Assembly: GCA_963677215.1 (NCBI GenBank)
Contig: OY781919.1
Coordinates: 3,224,001 to 3,288,000 of the forward strand
From: G963676795 sp963677215
GTDB lineage: Bacteria > Desulfobacterota > Desulfuromonadia > Desulfuromonadales > Geopsychrobacteraceae
Length of the DNA: 64,000 nucleotides
Direction of reading: 5' to 3'
The notes under the pieces were generated by a model. That model had not been told where the DNA came from. It made no database searches and saw only the letters and a program-made list of their open reading frames with translations. The first letter of the stretch is position 1, and each line of letters starts with the position of its first letter. Position numbers and translations under genes: made by a program. This document shows positions 45,736 through 54,128 of this stretch, piece after piece.

Positions 45736-46465
45736 CCAACTGCTGACGTCCTTGAAAGAGCTCAAACTGCACGGCATGCGCAGCGTCCTTGATGAGGTGC
45801 TGGTCAACGGCACCCGGCAGAAGAGCATTCCAGAGAGAATCCTTCTGGAGCTGCTTCAGGCGGAACAGGCTGAACGCAAGATGCGCAGTATCCGCTATCG
45901 AATGGTGCAGGCAAAGTTCCCTGTCGCCAAGGATCTGGATCAATTCGACTTCAACATTTCTCCGGTCAATGAAACTCAGGTCAGAACTTTGTACGAAGGA
46001 CAGTTCCTGGAGGATCAGTGTAACGTCATTCTCGTTGGCGGGACTGGAACAGGCAAAACCCATCTGGCGATAGCCATCGCCAGGAAGATCGTTCGTAGCG
46101 GCAAGCGCTGCCGCTACTTCAACCTGGTTGATCTGGTCAATCAACTGGAGCAGGAGAAGCTGAGCGGCCAAGGCGGAAAGCTCGCTACCAGTCTGGCAAG
46201 GCTCGATCTGGTCGTTCTCGACGAGCTCGGCTACCTGCCGTTCTCTAAGAGCGGCGGCCAACTGCTGTTTCACCTGATCTCAAAGCTCTACGAGCAGACC
46301 TCTCTGCTGATCACAACCAACCTGACCTTCGGTGAATGGCCACAGATCTTCGGCGACGGCAAGATGACAACAGCACTGCTCGACCGGGTAACACACCACT
46401 GTGAGATTATCGAAACGGGGAATGATAGCTGGAGAATCAGAACCAGGAATAACGACCAGAATTAA
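45725..46465 (+). CDS. istB: IS21 helper ATPase IstB
   Basis: AAA+ ATPase of 246 aa that selects target DNA and activates IstA. Walker A GGTGTGKTHLAIAIA, Walker B LVVLDELGYLPF, sensor region TNLTFGEW. GTG start at 45725 follows CTCAGGAGGTCGCC. The N-terminal helical IstB domain (SLKELKLHGMRSVLDEV) is complete. Confidence 0.96.
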   Translation: MLRDQLLTSLKELKLHGMRSVLDEVLVNGTRQKSIPERILLELLQAEQAERKMRSIRYRMVQAKFPVAKDLDQFDFNISPVNETQVRTLYEGQFLEDQCNVILVGGTGTGKTHLAIAIARKIVRSGKRCRYFNLVDLVNQLEQEKLSGQGGKLATSLARLDLVVLDELGYLPFSKSGGQLLFHLISKLYEQTSLLITTNLTFGEWPQIFGDGKMTTALLDRVTHHCEIIETGNDSWRIRTRNNDQN

Positions 46466-46526
46466 CCCGCTGGGGTGGGTCAAAATTGGACGCCGATGGT
46501 GGGTCAATTTTCAATGCTGATTGACA

Positions 46527-47093
46527 CCCAGTGCTCCTTGAACGTTCAAATATGTGAAAATAAACGTCATACAAATCTTATTATAAAAGCTGTCAATTAC
46601 AGCTTTTATAAATATGAATGCAAGTAACAGGTTACTTCAGGGAGCTATTATAAAAATCATCTTTTGGCTGTGCGTAGTAACGAAGAAGCCGTCATGGACC
46701 AGATTCGGAATGCGACATGAAATGAAAAAATAGTAGCAAGTGAAATCAGGCCTGAAAATGCTTTATTCAGAATCATAATTCTCCTCCTGTGTTTCTTTAA
46801 GAGAAATATTGTTGTGATAAAAGAAACATATCAAAGTTTTTGAACGAATGCAACTACTCACTTGCATTAATGATAACATTTTTTTTCACTTAATAAAGTG
46901 TACCGAATACTATTAACTTAAGACGTGTAAGTACTTATTATGAATGATTTGCATGTTTATTAGCAAGAATTGTGTGGAGGATGGTCTGTACAAATAATCG
47001 TATTGCAGAGGCTAGATCAGATGATGGTATGGCAGTCTGTAGCACTTGGTCGGTATTGCGATGGGACAGGGGAGGGACTACGTTTTTTACTAT
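46527..47093. other. AT-rich stretch between IS21 and MarR 3
   Basis: About 570 bases. Apart from the second target-duplication copy at its left edge and a 39-codon minus-strand frame (46657-46776), no gene-sized frame is seen. A plus-strand frame from 46613 of about 40 codons overlaps the minus-strand one and lacks a ribosome binding site. Confidence 0.55.
46657..46776 (-). CDS. Small hydrophobic peptide (39 aa) with strong ribosome binding site
   Basis: ATG at 46776 is preceded by CAGGAGGAGAATT, the best ribosome binding site in this part of the window. The product starts ILNKAFSGLISLATIFSFHV, a potential membrane helix, and ends in a basic tail (LLRTAKR). No family recognised. It lies alone on the minus strand between the IS21 and a MarR gene, ending about 130 bases before the IS. 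Could be a small membrane protein, a leader peptide or chance. Confidence 0.5.
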   Translation of the reverse strand: MILNKAFSGLISLATIFSFHVAFRIWSMTASSLLRTAKR

Positions 47094-47534
47094 CTATTGA
47101 TTCAAATTTTTTGTGATTTCGCGAATAATTTTTTTAAGCGTTTCTATATCACTATTGTCGATGCCATTGCTCATCCGCCCTATATTGGCCTTGGCAAAAG
47201 GAATCAGGTCTTGCTGGAGCTTACGCCCTTCTTCTGTCAGGTAAACACGATTATAGCGCCCATCCAACGGGTTGGTTTCACGACAGACGAGACCGCGTTT
47301 TTCCAGTTTTTTGAGCAAATTCATGGTCGAAACCTTACTACGGCCATAGCGGTTAGCCAGATCCTGCTGGGAAATCCCATCTTGATGGGCAAGATGTACA
47401 AGAATATTCCATTGTTCCTGAGTGACATCGAATCCGGCCATGCTAAAAGTAGCGTTGAGGCTCTCACGCATATACTTTACGCATGTTGCCATCAGCATTG
47501 GAAATGACTCATCAATGTCATATTTCATATTCAT
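47094..47534 (-). CDS. MarR-family regulator (paralogue 3)
   Basis: Winged-helix regulator of 146 aa, the closest relative of paralogue 1 (ESLNATFSMAGFDVTQEQWN against ESLNATFSNAGFDITQEQWN). HTH SQQDLANRYGRSKVSTMNLLKK, wing VCRETNPLDGRYNRVYLTEEG. Start ATG 47534, with a second ATG two codons later; weak ribosome binding site. Upstream sequence TACGTTAACT at about 47564 resembles ACGTTAACG upstream of paralogue 1 (26281), perhaps an autoregulatory site. Separated from the importer by the IS21 insertion. Confidence 0.88.
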   Translation of the reverse strand: MNMKYDIDESFPMLMATCVKYMRESLNATFSMAGFDVTQEQWNILVHLAHQDGISQQDLANRYGRSKVSTMNLLKKLEKRGLVCRETNPLDGRYNRVYLTEEGRKLQQDLIPFAKANIGRMSNGIDNSDIETLKKIIREITKNLNQ

Positions 47535-47634
47535 TAAACCAGTTTTATGTGTTGATTTACGTTAACTGCATTACTAACTGTTTATTAACCTGTGCTCTGT
47601 AAGATGTCAATCATAAGTTCTTATGTGAAAACAA

Positions 47635-48315
47635 TTATTTACTAATCTCGTATCTGTGTTTTAGCCAGTCGTAAATCCCGTAACGAAGATTGTAGATACG
47701 TTTAAAGCCGCTGTTAATCATGATTCGGGCAGCAACAGTACTGCGATTTCCGGATGCACAGTAGACAAAAACATCCTGGTGTCTGAACTCATCAAGTTCC
47801 GAGAGTCTGGCTTCCAGTTCTTGGACAGGGGTCAGGACCGCATCCCTGATATGACCGCGATCAAACTCCATCTGCGTTCTGACATCGAGAATCAATGGTC
47901 TGGTATTCTGCAGAAAAAGATAGGCTGATTCTGCGTCGAGCTCTGTATAGGATGGGGATTTATAGTCGATGACTTCAATTGTTCCTGACGCATCGCCGGC
48001 AGTGAAACTGTAGAGTCCGGCATCTTTGAACTTGACGTAGTTTGCTTCGGACTCTGCGACCGGAAAGGATTTTACAATATTGAGTGTTGGCAGTGAAATC
48101 ACGAAGCTTTCCGTCTCCTTCAGCAGGGGGCGGATATAGTCTCCTCTGAAAATCCGGATCTGATTATCGCTTCCCGGATTCAGATCAACGAACCGGATGC
48201 CCTGCCTGATGACACCAGAAGTGTCCGGTTCCTGATCTTGTGCGAAGCCTGTAATGCTCTGCAGAAAGAGGGCAAGACCTAAAATTATAGCAAAAATTAT
48301 ACGATTTTGTTTCAT
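47635..48315 (-). CDS. Exported rhodanese-domain protein
   Basis: Protein of 226 aa with a Sec signal peptide (IIFAIILGLALFLQSITGFA, cleavage near residue 25), a beta-rich middle without known similarity (about 40-125) and a C-terminal rhodanese domain: ILDVRTQMEFDRGHI and the active-site loop VYCASGNRSTVAARIM with the catalytic cysteine. Probably periplasmic sulfurtransferase or sulfur-binding function. Stands alone on the minus strand; the preceding 200 bases are a divergent promoter region shared with yacG. Confidence 0.85.
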   Translation of the reverse strand: MKQNRIIFAIILGLALFLQSITGFAQDQEPDTSGVIRQGIRFVDLNPGSDNQIRIFRGDYIRPLLKETESFVISLPTLNIVKSFPVAESEANYVKFKDAGLYSFTAGDASGTIEVIDYKSPSYTELDAESAYLFLQNTRPLILDVRTQMEFDRGHIRDAVLTPVQELEARLSELDEFRHQDVFVYCASGNRSTVAARIMINSGFKRIYNLRYGIYDWLKHRYEISK

Positions 48316-48519
48316 CGCTTGATTCCTTGTGTGTTTTTATGACAAATTTACGCATGGTTTTGAGTAGTCTTGGTAATTCACGGGTTTACTCGTGGACATG
48401 CGGACAGGCTAGCTGGATTGTCTGCTGTCCCTGTTCTTGTTTTTTATGCGAGAAGAGCACTTAAGCATCTTACAGTTTACGGCAACAAACAGATATCAAA
48501 ATAACAGAAATAACGTCAT

Positions 48520-48702
48520 ATGTCCGATTTACAGATCAAATGCCCACGTTGCGGGCTCCGGAGTTCATGGCAGAATAATCCGTCTCGTCCTTTTTGCAGT
48601 GAAAAATGCCGACAGATTGACCTCGGTCATTGGGCGGATGAATATTATACTATCGATGGCGGCAAGGCGCCGAGCAAAGAAGACGAGGATTCATTCTTCT
48701 GA
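48520..48702 (+). CDS. yacG: DNA gyrase inhibitor YacG (zinc-binding)
   Basis: Protein of 60 aa with the YacG zinc site: CPRCG near the N-terminus, then FCSEKCRQIDLGHWADEYY. In E. coli YacG binds GyrB and inhibits gyrase. The C-terminal acidic tail (KEDEDSFF) is usual. Followed after 26 bases by queD, likely one transcript. Confidence 0.92.
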   Translation: MSDLQIKCPRCGLRSSWQNNPSRPFCSEKCRQIDLGHWADEYYTIDGGKAPSKEDEDSFF

Positions 48703-48728
48703 GTCCCGTTATTACACAGGAGTAATAG

Positions 48729-49100
48729 ATGTACCATTTAACAATACTGACTCATTTCGCTGCAGCGCATAATCTTCTGAATTATCAGGGGGACTGTGAA
48801 AATCTCCACGGGCATAACTGGCGTGTTGAAGTGACGGTTACCGCGACAGAGCTTGATCATGCTGGTCTAGGTATAGATTTTAAGATATTGAAAAAGCATT
48901 CCAAGGAAGTTATGGACTATCTTGATCATAAATATCTGAATGATCTCGATGCATTCAAAGGCCTGAGTCCGTCCTCTGAGCGTATTGCGAAATTTATTTA
49001 CGAAAGACTGGAGAACAGCCTGGCTGATTATTCAGCAAAAATGGAAAAAGTTACCGTCTGGGAGTCAGATAACGCTTATGCCACTTATACCGCCGACTGA
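48729..49100 (+). CDS. queD: 6-carboxy-5,6,7,8-tetrahydropterin synthase QueD
   Basis: Second step of 7-deazaguanine (queuosine) synthesis, 123 aa. Zinc histidines in HFAAAHNL and LHGHNW; the catalytic cysteine in GDCENLHGHNW; C-terminal KVTVWESDNAYATY is the family ending. Its 3' end overlaps queE by 23 bases. queC and queF are not in the window. Confidence 0.95.
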   Translation: MYHLTILTHFAAAHNLLNYQGDCENLHGHNWRVEVTVTATELDHAGLGIDFKILKKHSKEVMDYLDHKYLNDLDAFKGLSPSSERIAKFIYERLENSLADYSAKMEKVTVWESDNAYATYTAD

Positions 49101-49827
49101 CCTGATTGAAATTTTTTCTTCAATTCAGGGGGAGGGGCTGCACGTCGGGTTGAGACAGGTTTTTATTCGTTTCCCTGATTGCAACCTGAACTGCAATTAC
49201 TGTGATACCAACTTTCAGCGCTCTGCGACCTGCCAGGTTGAAAGTGATCCCGGCAGCGGAGAACTCGTTGAATGGGAGAACCCTGTTGCTCTTGCTCGGG
49301 TTGTTGATTTGCTGAAGCGCTGGACGATGCGTATGCCGGGGACCCACCATTCAATCAGTATTACTGGTGGTGAGCCCCTGTTACACGCTGATCTGCTTCA
49401 AGAATGGTTACCCGACCTGGTGAAGGTATTGCCTGTATATCTGGAGACCAACGGGATTCTGATCAATGAGCTTGAAAAAGTCATCGATCTGCTCGAGTGG
49501 GTCTCGATGGATATTAAGCTTCATTCACAGACAGGGGAACGTTCTGACTGGCAGGCACATCGTCATTTTCTTCAGATCGCCAATCGCGTCAACTCTTATG
49601 TCAAAGTCGTTGTCGGGCCGGAGACGACGGATCTGGAGCTTCAGCTCAGTGCCGATCTGGTCAGTACTGTCGATAAGTCTATTCCTATTATTCTCCAGCC
49701 TGTCACCAGAGTGAATAGGGTCGGTATCACGGTGAAGCGTCTGCTGCAGATGCAGGCACTGATGTGCGAGATTCACCCGCATGTCAGAATAATACCGCAG
49801 ACCCATGTCTTTCTAGGGGCATTATAG
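49078..49827 (+). CDS. queE: 7-carboxy-7-deazaguanine synthase QueE
   Basis: Radical SAM enzyme of 249 aa making 7-carboxy-7-deazaguanine from the QueD product. Start ATG 49078 gives MPLIPPTDLIEIFSSIQGEG, the typical opening; the longer frame is a shadow of queD. Cluster motif CNLNCNYCDT (CxxxCxxC), SAM-binding SITGGEPLLH and ETNG. Overlaps queD and is followed two bases after its stop by the creatininase-family gene. Confidence 0.94.
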   Translation: MPLIPPTDLIEIFSSIQGEGLHVGLRQVFIRFPDCNLNCNYCDTNFQRSATCQVESDPGSGELVEWENPVALARVVDLLKRWTMRMPGTHHSISITGGEPLLHADLLQEWLPDLVKVLPVYLETNGILINELEKVIDLLEWVSMDIKLHSQTGERSDWQAHRHFLQIANRVNSYVKVVVGPETTDLELQLSADLVSTVDKSIPIILQPVTRVNRVGITVKRLLQMQALMCEIHPHVRIIPQTHVFLGAL

Positions 49828-49829
49828 CG

Positions 49830-50549
49830 ATGATCATTTCTGAAATGACGATGCAGGAATTTGAGGACGGTCTGGTGAAAACCCGGACCGTCCTCATTCC
49901 TTTCGGCTCAACGGAAGAACACGGTCGACATTTACCGCTTGACACCGACACCCTGCAGGCCATAACCCTAGGCCACAAGGCTTCTGTCTTGCGTCCATTG
50001 TTTGTCGCACCGCCAGTTCACTATGGGGTCTGCCGATCGAGTCACGATCACAGCGGTACCCTGAGCATTACCACCGAAACTCTCAAAATCCTGGCTCTGG
50101 ACATCTCCAGAGCACTCTACCGACAGGGGCTGCGTCACTTTATTTTTCTCAGCGGGCACGCTGGAGGAACCCACATGGCGGTTCTGACCGATGCCGGTGA
50201 AACGCTACTCAGGGAATTTCCGGATATCAAGGTTGCGGTTCTGACCGAATATCTTCTTGCTGCAGAAAGCGGATGGCACCTGATTGAAAGCAAAGAAGAT
50301 TCTCACGCCGGTGAGATTGAGACCTCGCGTATCCTTCATTCCCATCCACATCTCGTCAAGGGAACGGCGGCGGCTGAGTATCCGAGCTTTCCAGCTGGCA
50401 TCCTGGTCCGCAACAAGAAAAAATACTGGCCTGGGGGCGTCTGGGGTGATCCTGGTAAGGCCAGTGCCGAGAAGGGGGCGCAGATCGAGGGACTGGTTAT
50501 CGAAAAACTTGTTGAATTTATCGATTGTTTTGAAGCCTGGCAGGAATAA
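49830..50549 (+). CDS. Creatininase-family amidohydrolase
   Basis: Metal-dependent hydrolase of 239 aa. Characteristic segments: IPFGSTEEHGRHLPLDTDT (metal-binding Glu, His and Asp), SGHAGGTHMAVL and DSHAGEIETSRIL. The family contains creatinine amidohydrolase and the formylated-pyrimidine deformylase ArfB of deazaflavin synthesis. Start ATG 49830 lies two bases behind the queE stop, so it is part of the yacG-queD-queE transcript. That placement hints at a link to GTP-derived pterin chemistry, but this is inference only. Confidence 0.88.
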   Translation: MIISEMTMQEFEDGLVKTRTVLIPFGSTEEHGRHLPLDTDTLQAITLGHKASVLRPLFVAPPVHYGVCRSSHDHSGTLSITTETLKILALDISRALYRQGLRHFIFLSGHAGGTHMAVLTDAGETLLREFPDIKVAVLTEYLLAAESGWHLIESKEDSHAGEIETSRILHSHPHLVKGTAAAEYPSFPAGILVRNKKKYWPGGVWGDPGKASAEKGAQIEGLVIEKLVEFIDCFEAWQE

Positions 50550-50597
50550 TTTTCTTTTCTCTCTGCCAGGTCCTGTGCGTTGTGATACCAGTCAGAA

Positions 50598-51089
50598 TCA
50601 GATGTGACCGTATTTCTTGAGCACTTCCTCTTTGACCAGGGGCGGAACAAATTTGCTGATATCACCTTTGAGTCGCCCGACCTCCTTGACGGTTGACGAA
50701 CTCAAATAAGCGCACTCCGGCGAGGTCATCATGAACAGGGTTTCTACCTGTTCGCAGACTGTGTGGTTCATCTGAGCCATCTGGAACTCAAATTCAAAGT
50801 CGGTGACGGCACGCAAGCCGCGAAGGATGACCCGGGAGCCTTTGGAAATTACGTAGTTAACCAAAAGGCCATCAAAGGTTTCAACCTTCAGGCGTGGATC
50901 TTCTTTGGTCAGGCGACTGATCATGTCGATTCGTTCATCAATCGTGAAAAGGCTACCTTTTTTTTCGCCGTTTGTTGCGACAGCAATGATAATGGAATCA
51001 AAAATTTCAAGTCCCCGGCGAACGATGTCGAGATGACCGTTGGTAAAAGGATCGAAGGAGCCTGGGTAAATGGCTGTGTTTCGTTTCAT
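50598..51089 (-). CDS. coaD: Phosphopantetheine adenylyltransferase
   Basis: Coenzyme A synthesis, penultimate step, 163 aa. Nucleotidyltransferase motif YPGSFDPFTNGHLDIVRRG with the TxGH site, GLRAVTDFEFEFQMA and the C-terminal YLSSSTVKEVGRLKGDISKFVP. Lies nine bases behind rsmD on the minus strand, the frequent rsmD-coaD pair. Confidence 0.97.
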   Translation of the reverse strand: MKRNTAIYPGSFDPFTNGHLDIVRRGLEIFDSIIIAVATNGEKKGSLFTIDERIDMISRLTKEDPRLKVETFDGLLVNYVISKGSRVILRGLRAVTDFEFEFQMAQMNHTVCEQVETLFMMTSPECAYLSSSTVKEVGRLKGDISKFVPPLVKEEVLKKYGHI

Positions 51090-51098
51090 CTTGGTTCC

Positions 51099-51653
51099 TT
51101 AAGCTATGCCATACAGGCGGATACGGGTCTGACCATAATTCCGATCATCGAACAATGAAAACCTGCCCTGATAATCAATCGATTCTTTACGAGAAGACTC
51201 GGCGCAGATTATTCCATTTTCTGCAAGCAGATTCAAGGATTCGATAAGCCTCAAGGCTTCCGGAATCAGATCCTTGTTGTAGGGAGGGTCGAGCAGGATC
51301 AGATCATAGGGGCCGGTTGACACTGTTTTCGTCAGAGAGCTATAGACATCCCCCGGAATGAAGCGCACCTGGTTTTCCATGCGACAGCGCGCAATGTTAT
51401 CCTGGATCACCTGGGCAGCATCGGGACCGCTATCGATCAGAACTGCGCTCTCGGCGCCACGACTGAGAGCTTCAAGAGATTGAGCACCACTGCCGGCAAA
51501 CAGCTCAAGAACCCTGATGCCGCTGAAGCTGCCCAGACGACTGGTGAGAATACTGAAAAGCGCCTCACGCACCCGATCCGGGGTCGGTCTGATATTTTTG
51601 CCTTCGAACCCGGCAAGCTGTTTGCCGCGAACTGTTCCACTGATAATTCGCAT
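51099..51653 (-). CDS. rsmD: 16S rRNA (guanine966-N2)-methyltransferase RsmD
   Basis: SAM-dependent methyltransferase of 184 aa. N-terminal MRIISGTVRGKQLAGFEG and RPTPDRVREALFSIL, SAM loop VLELFAGSGAQSLEALSRG and catalytic LILLDPPYNKDL. Cotranscribed with coaD. Confidence 0.95.
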   Translation of the reverse strand: MRIISGTVRGKQLAGFEGKNIRPTPDRVREALFSILTSRLGSFSGIRVLELFAGSGAQSLEALSRGAESAVLIDSGPDAAQVIQDNIARCRMENQVRFIPGDVYSSLTKTVSTGPYDLILLDPPYNKDLIPEALRLIESLNLLAENGIICAESSRKESIDYQGRFSLFDDRNYGQTRIRLYGIA

Positions 51654-51796
51654 AGTCCCGTCCTTATGTCCGTGTCGTTACTAAACCGACTCGGCAGGGG
51701 CTGGCAAGTAAAAATAACAAAAAAAATCGACTGGCGACATATTATGTCATACTGCTGCGTTATTCATGGCAGTAATAAAACGATGACGGAGGAGCT

Positions 51797-52930
51797 ATGC
51801 GGGAAACCAATCTTGCCCCATATGCGGCCCACAGCACGCAAAGCCGTGGACGCCAACATGAAGAACCCTACAAGGACGAACGTCTGGCCTTTGAACGCGA
51901 TAGGGATCGTATCATTCATTGCGCCGCGTTTCGTCGTCTGGAATATAAAACTCAGGTTTTCGTCAACCACGAAGGAGACTATTACCGCACGCGCCTGACC
52001 CATTCTCTCGAAGTCGCTCAGATTGCCCGGGGCATCGCCCGGAACCTGCATCTCAACGAGGATCTGGTCGAGGCCCTGTCGCTGTCTCACGATCTTGGTC
52101 ATACGCCGTTCGGTCATACCGGAGAGACGGTTCTGAACAGACTGATGGCCGATTTTGGTGGTTTTGAACACAATCGTCAGTCTCTGAGAATTGTTGAGGT
52201 TCTGGAACAACGCTATCCGGGTTTTGACGGACTCAACCTGAGCTGGGAAACCCGCGAGGGGATCATTAAGCATTCTTCCGACTACGATAGGGCTGGCGGC
52301 AGAGCGATTGCGCCGTTTCACCCTGAATTGAGGTCAACCCTGGAGGCGCAGATTATTGATCTTGCTGATGAGATCGCCTACAACAATCATGATATTGACG
52401 ACGGTCTTAAGTCCGGCTATATAAAGCTCAAGGAACTGGAAGAGGTTGAACTCTGGCAAAAAACCTTTTCTTCCGTTGCTCAGAAGTTTCCGGGGCTCGA
52501 TGAAAAGCGTCATATCCTGCAGACGATCAGTTTTCTGATCGGTACGCTGATCAAGGACCTGGTTGCGACAACCCGAGAGAATCTGGACCGTGAACAGATA
52601 GCGACCCTGGCTGATGTCAGGGCTCATGCAAAAAATCTGGTCAGCTTTAGTGAGGAGATGCGTACCCTGAATAAACAGCTCAAGGGGTTCCTCTACAAAC
52701 AGCTTTATCGCCATCATAAGGTTGAGCTTATGCGGATCAAGGCGGAAAGATTTTTGACCCTGTTGTTTGAAAATTATCTAAAAAACCCGTCACTGCTGCC
52801 GGAACGTCAGCAGTCACGTTTTGCGACCGTTGGTACCGAACGGGTCATCTGCGATTACATCGCCAGTATGACCGATCGCTTCGCTCAGGATGAGTATAAG
52901 CGGCTGTATGAGCCTTTTGAGCGTGCATGA
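51797..52930 (+). CDS. dgt: Deoxyguanosinetriphosphate triphosphohydrolase-like protein
   Basis: HD-domain dNTPase of 377 aa. Motifs: RDRDRIIHCAAFRRLEYKTQVF, RTRLTHSLEVAQIARGIA (first His), LSHDLGHTPFGHTGE (HD pair) and DLADEIAYNNHDIDDGL. Probably controls dNTP pools. ATG 51797 follows GGAGGAGCT. Divergent from rsmD; greB follows after 40 bases. Confidence 0.93.
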   Translation: MRETNLAPYAAHSTQSRGRQHEEPYKDERLAFERDRDRIIHCAAFRRLEYKTQVFVNHEGDYYRTRLTHSLEVAQIARGIARNLHLNEDLVEALSLSHDLGHTPFGHTGETVLNRLMADFGGFEHNRQSLRIVEVLEQRYPGFDGLNLSWETREGIIKHSSDYDRAGGRAIAPFHPELRSTLEAQIIDLADEIAYNNHDIDDGLKSGYIKLKELEEVELWQKTFSSVAQKFPGLDEKRHILQTISFLIGTLIKDLVATTRENLDREQIATLADVRAHAKNLVSFSEEMRTLNKQLKGFLYKQLYRHHKVELMRIKAERFLTLLFENYLKNPSLLPERQQSRFATVGTERVICDYIASMTDRFAQDEYKRLYEPFERA

Positions 52931-52970
52931 GCATGTCATCCATTTTTATATTTTTGCGAAAGCATGATTT

Positions 52971-53462
52971 ATGTCTGACAAAATCTACCTGACCCCGACC
53001 TGTGCAGAAAAATATCGCCAGGAGCTCAAAACACTGCTTTACGATGAACGTCCCAAGATGGTTGAAACCGTTGCCTGGGCTGCTTCTAATGGTGATCGTT
53101 CAGAAAACGCTGACTATCAGTATGGCAAGAGACGGCTGCGGCAGATCGACGGCAGGATTCACCACCTTCAGAAGAAGCTTGAAAAGGCTGATGTTGTTGA
53201 TCCGGTTCAGCAGGGGACAATTGCCAAGGGAAGAATCCTCTTTGGCTGTACAGTAACTGTTGAAAATGAGGATGGAGAAGAGCGCCGCTTTTCAATAGTC
53301 GGCGCCGATGAAATCGATCTGGAGCGGGGCCATATCAGTTGGACGTCACCTATAGGACGCGCCATGCTCGGCCATCGGGAAGGGGATCTGGTCAGCGTCA
53401 ATACACCCGGCGGCCTGGAAGAGTATGAGGTGATCGAGGTCTCCTACCTGCCGCTCGATTGA
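52971..53462 (+). CDS. greB: Transcription elongation factor GreB
   Basis: Protein of 163 aa that stimulates RNA cleavage by stalled RNA polymerase. N-terminal coiled coil with the acidic tip (SNGDRSENADYQYGKRRLRQ), then the FKBP-like C-terminal domain (FSIVGADEIDLERGHISWTSPIGRAMLGHREGD, split across 95-150). GreB rather than GreA from YGKRRLRQIDGRI. Convergent with the next gene, six bases apart. Confidence 0.93.
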   Translation: MSDKIYLTPTCAEKYRQELKTLLYDERPKMVETVAWAASNGDRSENADYQYGKRRLRQIDGRIHHLQKKLEKADVVDPVQQGTIAKGRILFGCTVTVENEDGEERRFSIVGADEIDLERGHISWTSPIGRAMLGHREGDLVSVNTPGGLEEYEVIEVSYLPLD

Positions 53463-53468
53463 TCTTGG

Positions 53469-54107
53469 CTACTTTTTTTTGCCAGGAAGCTCTCGGGAGA
53501 GCGAATAGTCGGATGTTTTGACCCAGGTCTTCATCGCGCTCAGCTCGGCATAGGTCAGGTTTGGTCTCAGGATTTCACTCGCCTGTTGTCGGTAGTTTCT
53601 GATTTCGGCAAACAGGTGGCTGAGCAGCTGGAGCTCCCGCTGGGCCTGCTGATCATCGACAATCGGCTGCAGTTCCTCAATTGTTCTGAACACAGTCTTG
53701 ACCTGAGCTCCCAGTAGACAGCCCAGAACAACAACAGATCCCGAGGCAATAGCTGCAACAAGAGACCCACTCAGCGGCTGTTCCATACCATAGGCTAGAA
53801 AGCCGTAACTTGCCAGCAGCATCAAGATCGTGACAATGGCAAGCAACGGGATGTCATAGCGTCTCTGAACAGGAGCCTGCCTGCTCGCCAGCAGCAGGGC
53901 AACGACGATGCTGCTGACAGCAACTCCAAGCACAGCCTGCCCGGACAGCAGGCCGGAAAAATAGAGAGCGCAGAAGATGATCAAATGCAGGCAGTCGGAC
54001 AGCCCTGCATATTTAAGCAGGGTCCGACGTTTGACAAGCAGTTCGGACCTGAATTGTTTAAGTTGAGCCGCGGTTGGCGGCTCGCAGAGAATATCGAACT
54101 GAAACAT
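53469..54107 (-). CDS. Membrane protein of unknown function
   Basis: Protein of 212 aa with four hydrophobic segments (about residues 37-55, 58-75, 86-105 and 117-135) and a soluble helical C-terminal third (ELQPIVDDQQAQRELQLLSH). I do not recognise the family. Sits on the minus strand downstream of yhbY (21-base gap) and probably forms an operon with yhbY and azlCD. Confidence 0.7.
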   Translation of the reverse strand: MFQFDILCEPPTAAQLKQFRSELLVKRRTLLKYAGLSDCLHLIIFCALYFSGLLSGQAVLGVAVSSIVVALLLASRQAPVQRRYDIPLLAIVTILMLLASYGFLAYGMEQPLSGSLVAAIASGSVVVLGCLLGAQVKTVFRTIEELQPIVDDQQAQRELQLLSHLFAEIRNYRQQASEILRPNLTYAELSAMKTWVKTSDYSLSRELPGKKK

Positions 54108-54128
54108 ATTGTGACTGAACTCTAAAAT

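Larger units (their letters stand above)
44108..46526 (+). mobile_element. Complete IS21-family element (2419 bp) with 7-bp target duplication
   Basis: Left end TGTTGATCAGCATGCAAAAA, right end the reverse complement of TGTCAATCAGCATTGAAAAT, so the terminal repeats are imperfect and finish in 5'-TG...CA-3' as in the IS21 family. Direct repeats CCCAGTG at 44101-44107 and 46527-46533 are the target duplication. Multiple terminal repeats (TTGACCCAC and GGCGTCCAAAATTGACCC) occur inside both ends. Contains intact istA and istB. A second identical copy in inverted orientation lies at the window start. Confidence 0.96.
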
